Positions 9,790 to 23,605 of a stretch of DNA of 56,526 nt are shown here, piece by piece; positions within the stretch are counted from its first letter, which is position 1; each line of letters begins with the position of its first letter. Position numbers and translations under genes: made by a program. The notes under the pieces were generated by a model. That model saw only the letters and a list, made by a program, of their open reading frames with translations, was not told where the DNA came from and searched no databases. Source of the DNA: Azolla pinnata (Eukaryota > Streptophyta > Polypodiopsida > Salviniales > Salviniaceae); the NCBI GenBank assembly GCA_037176905.1, contig JBBBWG010028821.1:1-56526 (forward strand), written 5' to 3'.

Positions 9790-12700
9790 TCAAAGGAGAT
9801 CCACAACCCCAGTTACAACAATAGGCCGAATAAACTTCAGATAAGAAGCCTTCCCTTGCTCAACCAGCTGTGGAAGATGGCTTGCTTCCTTGGCCTTCAC
9901 CCCTGCTTCTGTCCATACCTGATTGCCAAAATAATAAGGAAAAAGTTAAACCCCCGACAAAACGTTTGCTGTTTGGTATAATGACCATGAGTTCTCTATT
10001 GGTTAAGCTAACCGTAATATGAGGCCACTCGTTCTTTGATAAGATCCCTTTGTTGTTTGCAAGAAAGTGTACTTCCAGTGCGCACATCTGGCTGGAAAAG
10101 AGGAGGGCTGTCAACTCTATCAGCACCTTCTCACCACGGAATTCGCCAAATGCTGCTACAGCAGCCACCCCATGTGAAGCCTTGTGTGCAAGTGTCACAT
10201 GCGGAGGACGCTTCTGAAGCACACCTTCTATTCCTCTCCCGACCATGTAACCCTCAAAGTCCTTATCTGCCAATGCTAGCTGGAAAACATGCGACATGTA
10301 GTAACTCTTAGGATGTTATCAAAATAGTGGATTCATGTCTATACACAGTAGATCTTGAAAACTCACCTTGTTCAAAACGTCAAGGATCTCTTTGGAAGAC
10401 AATACCAATGCAGCGTAAGTTACATTTTTGAAAGAACGCTCGCTCTCTGTTGCTTTCTGTACAGGAATTTCCCCCTTCACAATGGCTAACAATTGTTCCC
10501 TCAGGCTTTTAACAGTTTCATCGAAAGGAACCTAAAGAAAAAAATGCCAATCGAATGAAGGAACCAGCTGAAGAAAGAAAACATGTCTTTTTAATATAAG
10601 ATAATAATTATTTTTAGCATGAAACCTGGATGGAGTCAAAATATGCAGAATGTCCGTTCACAACTTCACGCAGTCTATCTTCCCAATTTGACCATTCTTG
10701 CCTGAAAGACCCTTTTGTGCTATCCAGCCTAGAAAATGAGTTGGTCCATGATTTTAATGAATGGTGTCCTAGGAACATTAATGTTTTAAACTAAAGGAAT
10801 GCCTAACACCTTCCATGTTTTGCAGTATGACGCCTAAAAAGGTCAAGTCCATGGGTAATGACTTCTAGAACAGGTTGTGGGATATCAGGCCTGTAAATCA
10901 ACGGTTATGAGAATTTATATGCTATGAATTAGAACTAATTAGGTCTCAAAGGAATGTGAAACTTTGATATTACCTATTTTCCTTCAGAAGAGGTAGCCTC
11001 ACTAGGCACCCAAAGCGTTGCTTCAGATCAGCTTCAAACTCACTTCGGTCCTATTGGCACCGTCAGTCGAATCATCAGTTGCTAATACTATCAATGAATA
11101 ATAGAAAGGTATTTTTACCTTTCCCTCATAGAGATTGTAGAACATCAGCAAAACATATCCAGCATTTGGAGAATTCTTGTCCAAATTACCCTGTGTGCAT
11201 TATGCAACAAAACTCAATCAAAATACAGAACACACCCATACACATCATAGTAAAATTTCTAATCCAATCACTTTATCAGACGTTTCAGTCATGAGATTCA
11301 GAATCTTCTCTACGCAATTTCTGTTTGCAATTAGGACATCTATTGACGTGTTTTTTGCCTCCATTGCTTAAGCTGTGGCCCAAACACCTACATATACTAG
11401 TGCTCAGTCTTGTACAGAGGGTTTTAATATTCAAGTGAAATCGGAATGGAATAAGTTGCTGTAAACTGGTTTTATATTTATTATCAAGGATATTGAAATA
11501 CTCAAATCCTTTTGCCTAAAATCCCAAGGCTAAGAGAACAGAAGAGTTTTAATTACAGAGTCGACCTTTTATCATTTGCATTATGGTATAAATTTGCTAG
11601 AGCAAGAGAAAGCAGAAAGCTCCAGCTAAAATGATTAGCCCAGCTTTATCACAAGAGAGTTAACTCAAATGTGTGCCGGTTTATTTAAAGAGCAATTCCT
11701 AATCATAAATAGAAAGAAAATGAAATTACAAATTCAAACATGCCAAAACTAACAAGCCCTATAAAACATTAATTCTTACCGGATGATTCACTCGTTGGAG
11801 TACACGGTATATAAATAAGCACAAGATATCCAATGCGAATGGATTTGAATCAGTGCCTGCAGAGCAAAGGATTAAGATCATAGAACAATTACAGGAAGGT
11901 CAAAACTATAGATATGGTAAAGTTCATTGCTACCTTCTGAATCAGGCACAACAGGAACTCCAATGGCATGTGTCGACTCACACATGCTCTGAATCTGTAA
12001 ACCAAGTACTGTTGTGAACCATCTTTCTTACTGAATTCCAAATTAGACAGTATTTCCCTAAATTATTTCGAACTCACAGTTTGCCAAACTTCTACATTGG
12101 GTGCATTTTTGTCGGCTAATGTAATTCTCAATGGTGATCCTTTCTGTCGCTCTCCTAAAAGCTGAGGCCAGTATCTCCCTGACCAATTAATAGATAAAAA
12201 GGGAAACATGTTAGATACACAGATCACTGCTCTATCACATAGCTATCTTCTCACAGAGAATAAATACATGCCTTTTACAAGGTCGCCCATTAACGTATGC
12301 AGAGTTCTCCCATCTGCAAGATCACCAGGATTTCTAAGTAGTTCCTGGCATACTGCAGATTTCCCACAGCCAGGGATTCCTGCATTGGGAAGTAGGGAAG
12401 ATTAAAGACCTGACTTTGTATTATGAGAGGCAATAATCACTAGTTTGCATTAACAACCATTCTGGATTCAAGATTTCTAAACTTACCAGTATGACATGGT
12501 GCCTAAAAGATCTATCAGGTGAAAACCAGTACCTGGAAAGAAAACTAGCATTCCCTTATCACTGTTGTCCACATTCATAGGTGAGTCCCCATCAAAAACT
12601 GGCTCGTCCTCATTTCTGAATGTGGACAGAAAATCCTCAGTGCTGATCACACCTCCCGCAAATCCAACCAGTCTTTGATTAAGAGCATTTCTCTTTGCAT

Positions 12701-15700
12701 AGGCTTCAAGAAACGGTTCTGCCTCAGATAAGTATGTCTGTTCGTGCAAGCCTTTACCTTTATGTTTAGTTGTTATATAGTGTGCCCTATAGGAGTAGAT
12801 TCAAAGAGAAAACATAAGACCTTCAGCTTCAACACATCAACATGATCCTTAGTCTTACCACTCTGATAGAAGTTCATCAAGATGTCGTTGCTTCTCACGA
12901 GATGTATTCCAGTTCCTCAATTGCCTGACGAAAAAGTATAAATTGAGATAACACAAGCAAACACAAAAAATTCGTGTTTCATATTTTTCTCATAGAAGAT
13001 GGGGCTTTATCAAGAGACTGGATCACGTTGATATTTTTATAATATGCTTTAGAATAGATAATCTACATGCCAAAGGTCGAATCAGATCGGTCAATTAGAA
13101 ATTTCCTAAATTTCCTTACAGATACCCCTAAGGCCTTCCACCAATTCATTGTCAGCCTAAGCTGAAACAAGGACAGCTCTTTGAGAGATTGCAGGGAAAT
13201 ACGTTGACACAATCCTAATACTATATGGATGTGTATACGTTGCACACTGCCGAGAAACGTGATGGAAATCAGCTGATCCAAATCGTAGAGAAAGCTTCTG
13301 AAATTTTGATTATGGAAGGACAGGTATACAAGAATCTATCTACTCTCACATAAATTGTAGTTACAATGAAAATTTTATAAATGCATAAAGCTGAATCAAT
13401 TACTATCACTTTAATCACTCATCACTTTCCCGTCTAGTAAGCAATGTATACATACTTGAGATAATAATCTCTGTATTGCTGGAAACCAGAGCGAAATAGT
13501 GTTGACAAGCCATTGCGTATAAGGAAAGTACGAATCTGTTAAATGACACAGAGGAATGGCCTAAATAGGGAAAGTGTAAATCCATTGAATTTTTTAAATT
13601 TACAGATTCACGTTTTTGGCTAATTTAAATATTTCACCTTGTATGGTAAAAACTTCAGTTTTAGCATCAAATGCTCTGTCTCATCCGCTAACTCCTCACC
13701 ATGTAAGCTTAAATTAGCCTGGAATGTGTCTGGAACTATAGCTGTATGAAGATCTCCCTTATCACTAGCAAATAGCTCGATATCAACAAAGAAACCTGTA
13801 GAACGGCAATGCTGTTAAACTCCATTCAGCTATCTGCAATTGCTCTCATATTGATAAATTTTCAACTCCCAAACGAGAAATTCACCTCTATATAGTGGCC
13901 ATAGCTGTGGATTTGTCCTGCCAATAGAAAGCATTGGTGATCAGCTAGATCCTACTCTTCTGCTTCTTGTATTCATATCATTATAATAGCTACCCAGGCT
14001 ATTTTTGCAGTAATATTTGTGTACATTCAATTAAGCTTTATATGACAACTGGACAGTCATCACACAATGTATGAAACGTGACCTTCGAAAGCTCACCTCA
14101 TTTGCACCTGATATCTTCGAAAAACAGAATCATTGGTTACATGGATTGTCAATCTGAAACACAAGCTCTTGTCATAATTGGCCTTCAAGTGACAAGGATA
14201 ACGTACGCCCATATTTTTTCCCCGCAAAAGGTGAATCATCTCCTGCATGTGACAGATCTTAGTAATGTCCAGAAGAAGAGGAATCAAACAATGACTGAAA
14301 TTTTACTAGAGAAACCTCAAAATCTTTCCTTGCCAAGATGAAGCATAAAGAGCGCATACCTGAAGTTTCAATGTCATGTGACTAGCAGGTTTGGCCTTGA
14401 GAAACTTGTTAAGCAATGAATTATCGCCTCGAGTAGCCGACCAATCTGACAAATCTGAGCACATATCATATCCCACTCCTTGAAGAAGGGCATCAATTTT
14501 CTGCATAAAGTAAAGAAAATATCAAAATTCAAAGCTGCATAATGCAAAGAAGTGATTAACTCCTAAAACTACTACACAGGTTACCTGCTGCTCGCTCCCT
14601 CTGTTCTCAGCACATAGTTCACGAAGACTTTTTCCTGGTTGTATTTGTTCTAATCCAATTGCAGTAAAAGAAATGACAATGATATTAAGTCAGTAAAAAA
14701 GTAAATATGAAATGATGTTTATCCATATGTATCTAATAGAATTCCTGGTAAATCTCACACAAACATGCAAGCAGAGTTCAGAAATCTCTTCATATTTCCT
14801 CAAAATCCAGTAGACTCAGGACTTGAGTGTGAGATTATTGCAAATGCATGCAGTTTGGCTTTAATAAACGATACCGCCATAGCAAATGCCTAAAAACTGA
14901 AAACGTTTCTGTCAGCGGGAAAGGAATATCGTAACAAGCACCTACTCAAATTTGTTAAACAGCTGAAAGCTTTAAACAATGCAAATTAGACAATGAAAAC
15001 TGACAAAACTATTTTCACACGAGATAATGAAAGTAATACTTGTCATGAGACAAACACCCTGTTAGTTCCATAAGATCAAGTGTTGAAAATAAAATAATGC
15101 CAGACCTTTAAAAGTTGGCAAAGGAAACTCTTGCAAAGCCTTGAGCATTTTCTCTGTACTCTGAGGACTAACAATTCTTGCTACCAAACCCTCAAGTATC
15201 TCCCCTTGCACTTGAGTATGACTTTTTGTTGCTGAAAAATATTAGTACATAAAATAAATGAACTACTTGATGATCACCTATCCAATAAATAAAAAAGCAT
15301 CACTACTTATCAGAAAGTGGCATTCAAAGAGTGCATTAAGTTCTGTTATTAGGGATTTTCACTCTGCAGCATAGAACAAATAAAACGGAGCTATGACTGT
15401 TCATACCCCTCCAACCACAGGAGAATAATTAACTAAACTCAATGATGGTAGATCAATCAAGTAATCAAATACGAAACCAATCAAGCAGGTTAGCAGCTGT
15501 TAACAGCTATGCTACATCGTACTCTGGTTCTCATTGTAAAACCATATTGTAACTAAGGATTGGGAATGCTGGCATGAATAATGGGCAGTAGCGCAGCCAG
15601 TGTATAATGACAAGAAAGATGACTATAGTAGAGCCTACCAAATAATCATCTTATATAACCACTGGATAGATACAACCACATAGTACAGAAAATTATTATC

Positions 15701-18289
15701 TAAAATAAAACCCAGACACAGGAAACATCTACATGCATGCATTAGGAAATGTTGCCACACAGAGAAATTGGGTATCGGTGCAGTTTTTATATTGATGGGT
15801 TTCGTCAAGTAATTTATTCATTATTGCAAGTGAATTCACATGTCACCATTCCATGCAATATCCATGAACTACTGCCGAGTGTTTCATTTCTTTAATGATG
15901 CACTTTTATAACAAACTTAGTGCCCCCAAGAGGGCATGAAAAGATAAGGGAATATGAACAGGATGAATGTTTCAAACATAGATTCAATTCAAAATCGTCA
16001 CAATTGCAGCCTCCCAATTTTCGAAGATACTTACCTTGTACTGAAACATCTGAAATCTCATTCAAAACCTTGCTGACAGCTGTTGCTGTACCCTCCTCAC
16101 ACAATGCATCATATGCAGTAAAGAAGGATGTGGCTGATTTTCTACAAGAAGTTCACAAACAATACTTTTTCACAATCAAATAAATGCCTGGATAGGTATG
16201 CTGCAGGTTTGCTCCACGAATATACTCTACAAATGAAATAAGGATACCTTGAAGAAAATAGCCACACGTGATTTGATGGTAGTCTCCACTGTCGGCAAAA
16301 GACAATAATCTCTGGAGTAGAATAGAATTGAGGCTTCCTTTGTAGATTCGCAACTGCAGTTACTACAACTGAAATGGAAATAGAATTGTATACATGTCAA
16401 ACAAGGTAGACAGTGTGATTTAGAATGATTCTTTTGATAGGAATGAACCTTTGCTATATGAGATGAAAGAAATAGTGTAAATAGACAACCTGTACAGCAT
16501 TTAAATACAGAAGCTGTATGTATACACCACATATAGAAAGATGACTAAAATAGGAATGTCTGCTTCAGCACTTTGCTGGAATTTTCTTCCTTGGTGCAGT
16601 CTAGATTGATACACTAAAAACAACACAGACTCATCCTTCCCAACCTTACAAATCATAGTCCAATTATGTAATTTATTATATTATGCCGTCAAAGAAAGAA
16701 GCTAATAATTCATACTGTGATTTTCCGTACTTTATACCTATGCATTGATGCAACTATAGATAAATGAATTTTTCACTGTGACACCCATTGTACGAGTAGC
16801 ACAAACCGTAGTCATGCTTTGGCCTTTGTCCATGATCCCCCAAAACAGCTGTAACAAGCTCCATTGAAACACATAGATGGTGCCTCTGTAAAAGCCAATG
16901 TAATCTCTTCAATTATTAATAAAGAGATACCCGTATCAAGAAATCATAGAGCACTACAAAAAAGGAGCATCATTAATGACATTCATGAAAACAAGATGAC
17001 TTCATAAAATAAAATAAGTTCCTAAAGCGAATCCACATATTCATTGATATATAAACCACCTCAAGGTATGCATTGAAATCCCTCTTTCTCGCTGCCGCTT
17101 CAACACCCCAAGCTTCCTCAAATAACTTATCCAGTACAAAGACCCCTACAGCAGTGTATCTGCATTGATCAAGCCATGATTCATAACTATAATAACTACT
17201 GTGCCAAAGCTAGAATACAAATATGTAAGGCTGCTTACAAGTTTCCAAAGCTATTCTTCGCGAAAGCACCATAATGACCACTGTACATGAAAAGAGATCC
17301 CGAATGCTTCAAAGACACCTGAGAAGAAGTTACAGTCCAAATTTTACCAGACATGGTTCATTTATAGGCATATTAGTATCAAACAGTTTCCTTCGTACCA
17401 ATGCATAAACTTATTCAAGAGCATATCAGGGGCCTGTATGTTTAGATAGTAGACAATACTAAATACAGTTACATACACAAGAAATAGGCATCCATCTCCT
17501 AAATGGATTTTACCATATACCTACACAACATCACTCAGTAACATATTGGACTAATATGAAGCATATAACCAAGAGTAGGCCACAAGTTAGGAGAATTAAA
17601 TTATGAGAGACTCTACAATGTTTACTGATTTAACAAAAATCATTCTCAACACAAATCAATAAATTATAGAAGAATGATTCACGGGTAGATGGCATACTTC
17701 TTTCTGAGAAAGGGCAATATTAAAATATGAAGGTAATTGAGTACCTCTAATACACCTCTTCCAGATTGAACAATATCAATCATTTTCATGCGAATCTGCA
17801 GACAACCAGACCATCATTTTAGACCTTCATCCATTATCTACGCAAAATTACTGATTCTTTATTCCTTGCAAAAAGAAATTTGAAGTACATCTTCAGTGGT
17901 TTCGAGAAATACAAGAATTTCTTGATATTCACTAGAATAGTATGTTGGGAAACCTCTTGATCAGACTTCTCATTCTCAAACTTGGGATAGAATGTTGCCC
18001 TGATTTGCGCTTTGGCTGCACCAAAACCATGTGCATGAAAAGAATCTCCGTGGCGATCTCCATAATGAGATACTGAAGTGCCTGGAGCATTGTGTGATCT
18101 ATCCAGAGCATCATGACCATAAATTTCGGTATTGATTGAAGATTGTGGTGATGGTAAGGAATAAGCTTCTTCTCGTCTTGGTGATTGACTGGAATAATCC
18201 ATGTTTGATTGTGATGGACCTTCTACTTTCACATAGTATCCTGTTCCTGTACTGGATGGCCTCCACGAGCCTCTACGACCTCTTGTTCC
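9790..18289 (-). CDS. Plant-type tRNA ligase (RNL/RLG1), 27 exons, first exon not found
   Basis: This enzyme seals tRNA exon halves after intron removal and, in plants, also ligates bZIP60 mRNA. The 27 in-phase exons, 5' to 3', are: 18289-17954, 17795-17745, 17318-17239, 17159-17060, 16885-16807, 16368-16248, 16141-16035, 15231-15106, 14649-14585, 14500-14360, 14242-14097, 13917-13886, 13795-13638, 13535-13456, 12924-12859, 12786-12533, 12379-12272, 12178-12078, 11994-11934, 11856-11780, 11190-11119, 11050-10974, 10890-10810, 10728-10626, 10531-10367, 10279-10013, 9918-9790. They total 3183 bp (1060 residues plus stop). Domains, numbered from the first assigned residue: ligase domain with ATFYPKFENEKSDQE and the likely nucleotidyl-lysine motif KHSG (K133); polynucleotide kinase P-loop GIPGCGKS (648-655); cyclic phosphodiesterase with two HxT motifs (956-958 and 1016-1018). 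All three activities look intact. Exon 1 with the ATG lies upstream of 18289 and was not identified. An ATG at 19885 is a weak candidate, because its nearest donor is out of phase. Confidence 0.95.
12179..12271 (-). other. GC-AG intron in the tRNA ligase gene
   Basis: The exon that carries the P-loop ends AAAAG and the intron begins GCATGT instead of GT. The downstream exon begins after GGTCAG. Phase and family alignment (LVKG then RYWP) require this junction, and no nearby GT donor preserves the protein. GC-AG introns are a known minor class of spliceosomal intron. Confidence 0.8.
14691..15205. repeat. Source copy of a duplicated tRNA ligase segment
   Basis: This stretch spans most of the intron 14650-15105 and about 100 bases of the following exon (15106-15231). 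A diverged copy in the same orientation lies at about 18351-18860. Shared blocks include CATATGTATCTAAT, AGCACCTACTCAAATTTGTT, and the exon part reading CTTGCTACCA. Confidence 0.85.
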
Positions 18290-18350
18290 CTATGAAAATA
18301 AATTTCAGCCCCAAATTCAGTAAACAAACTTGAAATTTAGTCACATAACT

Positions 18351-18860
18351 TGAGTAAAAAATTAAATATGAAACGACATTCATTCATATGTATCTAATGG
18401 AATTTCTGGTAAACCTCATCACATAAGCAGGCAAGCAGAATTCAGAAATATCTTCATATTTCCTCAAATCTAGTAGTCTTAGAATTTTAAGTGTGAAATT
18501 ATTTCAAATGCATGCAGGGTGGCTTTTCTAAATGATACAGCCATAGCATATGCCCAATAACTAGAAGTTGCTCGCAAAGGGGAAAGAAATATCATAGCAA
18601 GCACCTACTCAAATTTGTTGAGCACCTGAGGTTTAAGCAATGCAAATAAGATAACGGAAACTGACAGAACTATTTGGACACGAGAAAATGCAAGAAATAC
18701 TTGGTCATGAAGAAACAAAAACCGTTACTTCCGTAAGATTAAGGGTTAAACATGAAAAATAATGACAGATCTGCATAAATTGCCACAAAGGAAACTCGCT
18801 TCTCCATCTTCTGTACTCTGAATTAACCATTCTTGCTACCAGACCTTCGAGAATCGAGTC
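18351..18860. pseudogene. Diverged copy of an internal tRNA ligase intron plus part of an exon
   Basis: This is a direct repeat of 14691-15205, located 5' of the first assigned coding exon. The exon-derived part (about 18781-18860) keeps the sequence for LEGLVAR but has lost the downstream frame through small deletions, so it is a dead exon fragment. It lies in the presumed first intron or leader of the same gene. Confidence 0.8.
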
Positions 18861-21800
18861 TAGGTCAAAGACATGAGAGACAACAAGTTGTGATGAGAAA
18901 GCATAGAAAACGGCAAGTTGTGTAGATTGGTAGAAGATAATTGAAGGATCAAGAGCAGAAGTTCACACCTGAATAAAAAGAAACTATATTTATGACACCA
19001 ACTGTAGTAGAAACGAAGGTGTGATAGAAGTGGAACACGTATAGTCAAACCCAAGCACAAGTTTGACAGTGACACTTAAGAGGGGAAGAGAAATCAAAGA
19101 AACCATGAGAGCTTGGGACACTACAAGTGCGACAGACACAGACTCCACTCTCTATTCAACGTGATACAACATTAAGGTTTTCTCAACCCTTTAGAGTTGA
19201 AAAGAATACAAGCGTGAAAGCTGACAAGTGAATGTATAAGATCATTACCACAATTCATTAGTGAATCTATATCATGAGGGATCAGCTTCCTGGAATTTGA
19301 AACCCTAGGAATGTATGGCCAAGTCCTTAATAGAAGCCAAGTATACAAGGGAGCCTTTGTGCTTTCGGTTGATGCTCCGACACTCTATAGTGATAATCAA
19401 AGTATGGTCCTGCTAACAACTCCCAACATATCAAAGTTCCATAGCTCTCTTCATCCGTGACCAGCTGGAGTTTAGGATCTCCAACATCTCCTCCACCAGA
19501 ACTATACAAAGACCGAACTGCGTTGGATCTCTCAGATGTACGAACTAAACGTAAGGAATAAGAGAGGGAGAAAGACAAGCAACGATAGAAGGAAGAGAGG
19601 CGTTGACTGGAAAAGCCATGGTCATTCAGTTGGGAAAACAGCAAACGCAGGGTCATTCCGTGGAGAGTACTCCAAAGAAACGAAAGATGATGAGGAAAAT
19701 CGAAGAAGAGGACGGATGGACAGACAGCCAGGCAGAAACAAAGAAAGAAAGAAAGAAAGATTGAGAGAAAGCAAGGGCTTCGGGTGCAGCTTACTTGCAA
19801 CTGCTGCAACAGCTACAGTTAGATCCACAGCGGCATCCACTGCCACAGCCAGAGATGGTGCATGCAAAGACGAAGTAGACGACAAAGAAGGAGCAATGGA
19901 GGTTCAATGGAGTAGCATGCAAGCGAAGAAGGAAAAAAAAAAAGCGGAGGCAAAACAAGCTTTACTCTGTTTTTCTTCCTTCTCTTGTTTTCTTTTCTTT
20001 TGTGACTTTGAGAGGAACAAAATTGCTGAATCAAAGCTCATGTTAACAGATTGTAAATGTGAAAATCGAGAGTTCAATTGTTGATGACCAGAACCAAAGA
20101 AAGGCAGGCCGAGATATCTAGAGGAGCTTCTTCAACCTCAGACCTTAGCTATGGAATCAAAAATAGCCCTGGGCCAAAAAATTTAGTGAGAAGTTCAGAA
20201 CCCATGAAAGTCTCATTCGGGGTGTTTAATTAAAGCACCTATTTCTTTTGATAGGATTACCCTCTTAGATGGGATCTATGCCCTCTCGGATCTTCAAACA
20301 AAGAAGCGACGCACTACTCTCTTTTCTTTTTCCAAGACATTGCGAAAGATATATCGCTCGCATGTTGCTGTAATTATTTTCATTAGTGCAGGAGCAATGT
20401 AGGCAGAAAGCTTTGTCAGAGGTGGGGGAAGCGGCGGGAGGAGGAAGGCAGCGATGGCTGCCTCTGATTATGTGGCTTTTATCACGACTGTGCCTCCACT
20501 CTCATTTCTGATTTTGAACAATGTGATGGTTCAACCCTGAAGGCTCTACTCAACTTCACATTTTTAGTTTGTTGTACATGGGACCGTCTCAACACAAGCA
20601 TGCTAGGTAGTGACCTCGATCATTGGTATACTTCATGGTAGTATTGTCCCTAGCAGATCATGTTTTTATTTCTCTTGTTGAAGCATGCACAAACAATGGA
20701 TGCACCCTAAACCCTAAACCAACTCATGGATCAGCAAAGTCTTCGTGCAAGATCTCTTTCAGCCAGATACACTGAAGAAATGCATTGATTATTTGCAAGA
20801 ATTTGCTACCTAGGACCAAGACTATCTTCTCTGCATCATTGAGGAGTGGATGGATCATCAGAGGACTTTGCTGGCATGGGGACACACGTTACCATTGTAA
20901 ATGATCGAGCACAGTACCTAAGGTGATCGATTGGAAGGACATTAATGTAATCATGTGATAGTGATGATGTGCTGATCCATTCCTCTACCTAATTCCAAGC
21001 TTGCTTCGTTTTGTGAGACACTCGATAAGTTTCACAAATATTTGATCACACTGGCCACTTCATTTACTTGAAAATATAAACATATGCTTCTTCGTCTCTC
21101 TCCTATCTCTTTGTATATCAACATTTAGAAGTGACTGATTATTTTGCGTAAAAAATAGCATCGACATTAGTTTCAACAGGAAAACTTGACAACCAACAGT
21201 CAGAAAACCACAAAAACTTTGACCTCACTGAAGATATCTTCAATATGAGGGATGCACAGCTTTTATGATTGAAAAGTATATAATGTAACACAACCAACCT
21301 GTCATGTATGCATGACAGGCCAAACAAACGATGCTTATACATAAGAATCTATGGGTATAGAATGCAGTTACATTAAAAAAAGCATGTGCTAAATGATGCT
21401 CACGGGATAAAGAATGCACGACAAAACCCTTATATTACCATAGTATTACTGTATTTCGTATCAGTTGTTGAAAGAACGTAACAATCCAGCAAGCAATATG
21501 CATGGATCGATCATGTAAGCATCAAATTTTTGGATCAAAGAAGAAATTGATGAGCAATAAAACACAACATAGACGATTTTGGAAGAAAGCAACAATTGTA
21601 TCAGTTGATTAAAGAAAGTAAAAATCGAGCAAGAAACATGCAATGGATCGATCATCAAATTTTTGGATCAAAAGAAGAAATTGATGAGCAACAAAGCACA
21701 ACATACACGATGATCAAGTAGCCAAAGGAAGGAGAAAGTAAGAAAGAAGCATGTATGGTGACGACGAGCACATTTGAAAGTTTTAACAAGAACCAAAATT

Positions 21801-22247
21801 TGATGATGACAGAGCTAGAGTGGGGTGTTTTGAATTAGAATATAAAAAGGGAACACAATTTTGCGCAAAAAACAGACAATCTACGTGCTTTGACCACGTT
21901 TACGCATCACAAAGAATTGAAAGGCAGCAACGATCGGTCCAGAACACGAGCCGAAAATAATCCGTTTTTACGCTGGTTTTCAACCACGTATCCAAACAGA
22001 AGCATCGAGGAGAGAGGGGATGAAGCAGCGTGCATCAAACAAATATGAGCAAAAAAAAGAAAATGAAAAGCGCTGGGGATGAAGAGGTTCATGCGAGGCT
22101 TACCATGAAACAATGACAAGGATGTTGGCGGCCGTTTCTGAATCCACGGATGGAGGGAGGCAACGATCTCAGGGCGATGGCGATCTCAGATCATAGCTTC
22201 CAGATGTTCGTCTATCTCTTCTTCCTCCTACTCAACTTGCAAAGCCC
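18861..22247. other. Region upstream of the tRNA ligase; no gene resolved
   Basis: The missing first exon of the tRNA ligase should lie here or just beyond. Both strands have open frames at 19327-20084 but none shows a domain; the plus-strand one is Lys/Arg/Glu-rich. A short telomere-like motif occurs at about 20704-20720. A tandem duplication with a unit of about 140 bases lies at 21461-21720, each copy with ATGGATCGATCAT and TTTTTGGATCAAA. Confidence 0.5.
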
Positions 22248-23605
22248 GATTATTTCTACCGAAAGCAAATTCCCTGTTATGTTTAGGATTTGGGGTTTAG
22301 GAAACAATAGCTTCTGAATCGATTCTAGAAGCTTCCGAAGCAGATCGATTCCCAAAGCTTCCGATCATCTGCATGATCAAACCGATTGTGCCCCATTCTT
22401 TCTACTGAAAGCAATTCCTTGTTATATTTAGGGTTTAGGGTTTAGGGTTTAGGGTTTAGGGTTTGGGGTTTAGGATTTGGGGCTTGGGGCTTAGGAAACA
22501 ATAGCTTCTGAATCGATTCTAGAAGCTTCCGAACCTGATCGATTCCGAAAGTTTCCGAATCATCTGCATGATCGAACCGATTGTGCTCGATTATTTCTAC
22601 TGAAAGCAATTCCTTGTTATGTTTAGGGTTTGGGGTTTAGGGTTTAGGAACTGGGGCTTAGGAAACAATAGCTTCTGAATTGATTCTAGAAGCTTACGAA
22701 TCATCCGCATGATTAGACCGATCGTGGCCGATTATTTCTATTGAAAGTGATTCCTTGTTATGTTTGGGATCGGGGGTTTATGGTTTAGGATTTGGGGTTC
22801 AAGGTGTAGGGTTCAAGATTTGGGGTTTAGGAAACAATAGCTTCTGAATTGATTCTAGAAGCTTCTGAACCTGATCGACTCCAAAAGCTTCCGAATCATC
22901 CGCGTGATCGGACCGATTGTGGTCGATTATTTCTACTGAAAAGCAATTCCCTCTTATGTTTAGGGTTTGGACTTTAGGGTTTAGGATTTGGGGTTTATGA
23001 AACAATAACTTATGAATTGATTCTAGAAGCTTCCAAACAATATCGACTCCAAAAGCTTCCGAATCATCCGCATGATTGGACTGATTGTGGCCGATTATTT
23101 CTACTGAAAGCAATTCCTTGTTATGTTTAGGGTTTGGGGTTTAGGAAACAATAGCTTCCAAATCGATTCTAGAAGCTTCCGAATCATCCGCATGATCTGA
23201 CTGATTGTGGCCGATTATTTCTACTGAAAGCAATTCCTTGTTATGTTTAGGATTTGGGTTTCAGGGTTTAGAATTTGGGGTTTAGGAAACAATAGCTTCT
23301 GAATCGATTCTAGAAGCTTCCGAACTAGATCAATTCCAAAAGCTTCCGAATCGTCTGCATGAGCGGACCGATTGCGGCCGATTATTTCTACTGAAAGCAA
23401 TTCCTTGTTATGTTTAGGACTTGGGGTTTAGGAAACAATAGCTTCTAAAATCAATTCTAGAAGCTTCCGAACCAGATCGATTCCAAAAGCTTCCGAATTG
23501 TCTGCATGATCGGACCGATTGTGGAAGCTCGATTATTTTTACCAGAAGTAATTTCTTGTTTTTGTTCGGGATTTGGGGTTTAGGGTTTAGGGTTTAGGAA
23601 ACAAT
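22248..23605. repeat. Tandem array with telomere-like and heat-shock-element-like motifs
   Basis: About nine units of 120-195 bases. Each begins GATTATTTCTACTGAAAGC, continues through TTGTTATGTTTAGGGTTTGG-type telomere-like sequence, then GGAAACAATAGCTTCTGAAT, TTCTAGAAGCTTC, and ends near GATCGGACCGATTGTGGCC. Unit length varies mainly through the number of TTTAGGG-like repeats (six in a row at about 22425-22465). There is no coding capacity. Confidence 0.85.

Noticed and set aside
19622..19885. Minus-strand ATG at 19885 as the tRNA ligase start
   Set aside because: The nearest donor leaves phase 1, which would put a stop in the next assigned exon (phase 0). Without an extra exon it cannot be joined, so the 5' end is left open.
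19536..20084. 182-codon plus-strand frame, Lys/Arg/Glu-rich
   Set aside because: It overlaps equally long minus-strand frames, has no domain or splice logic, and its C-terminus is low complexity.
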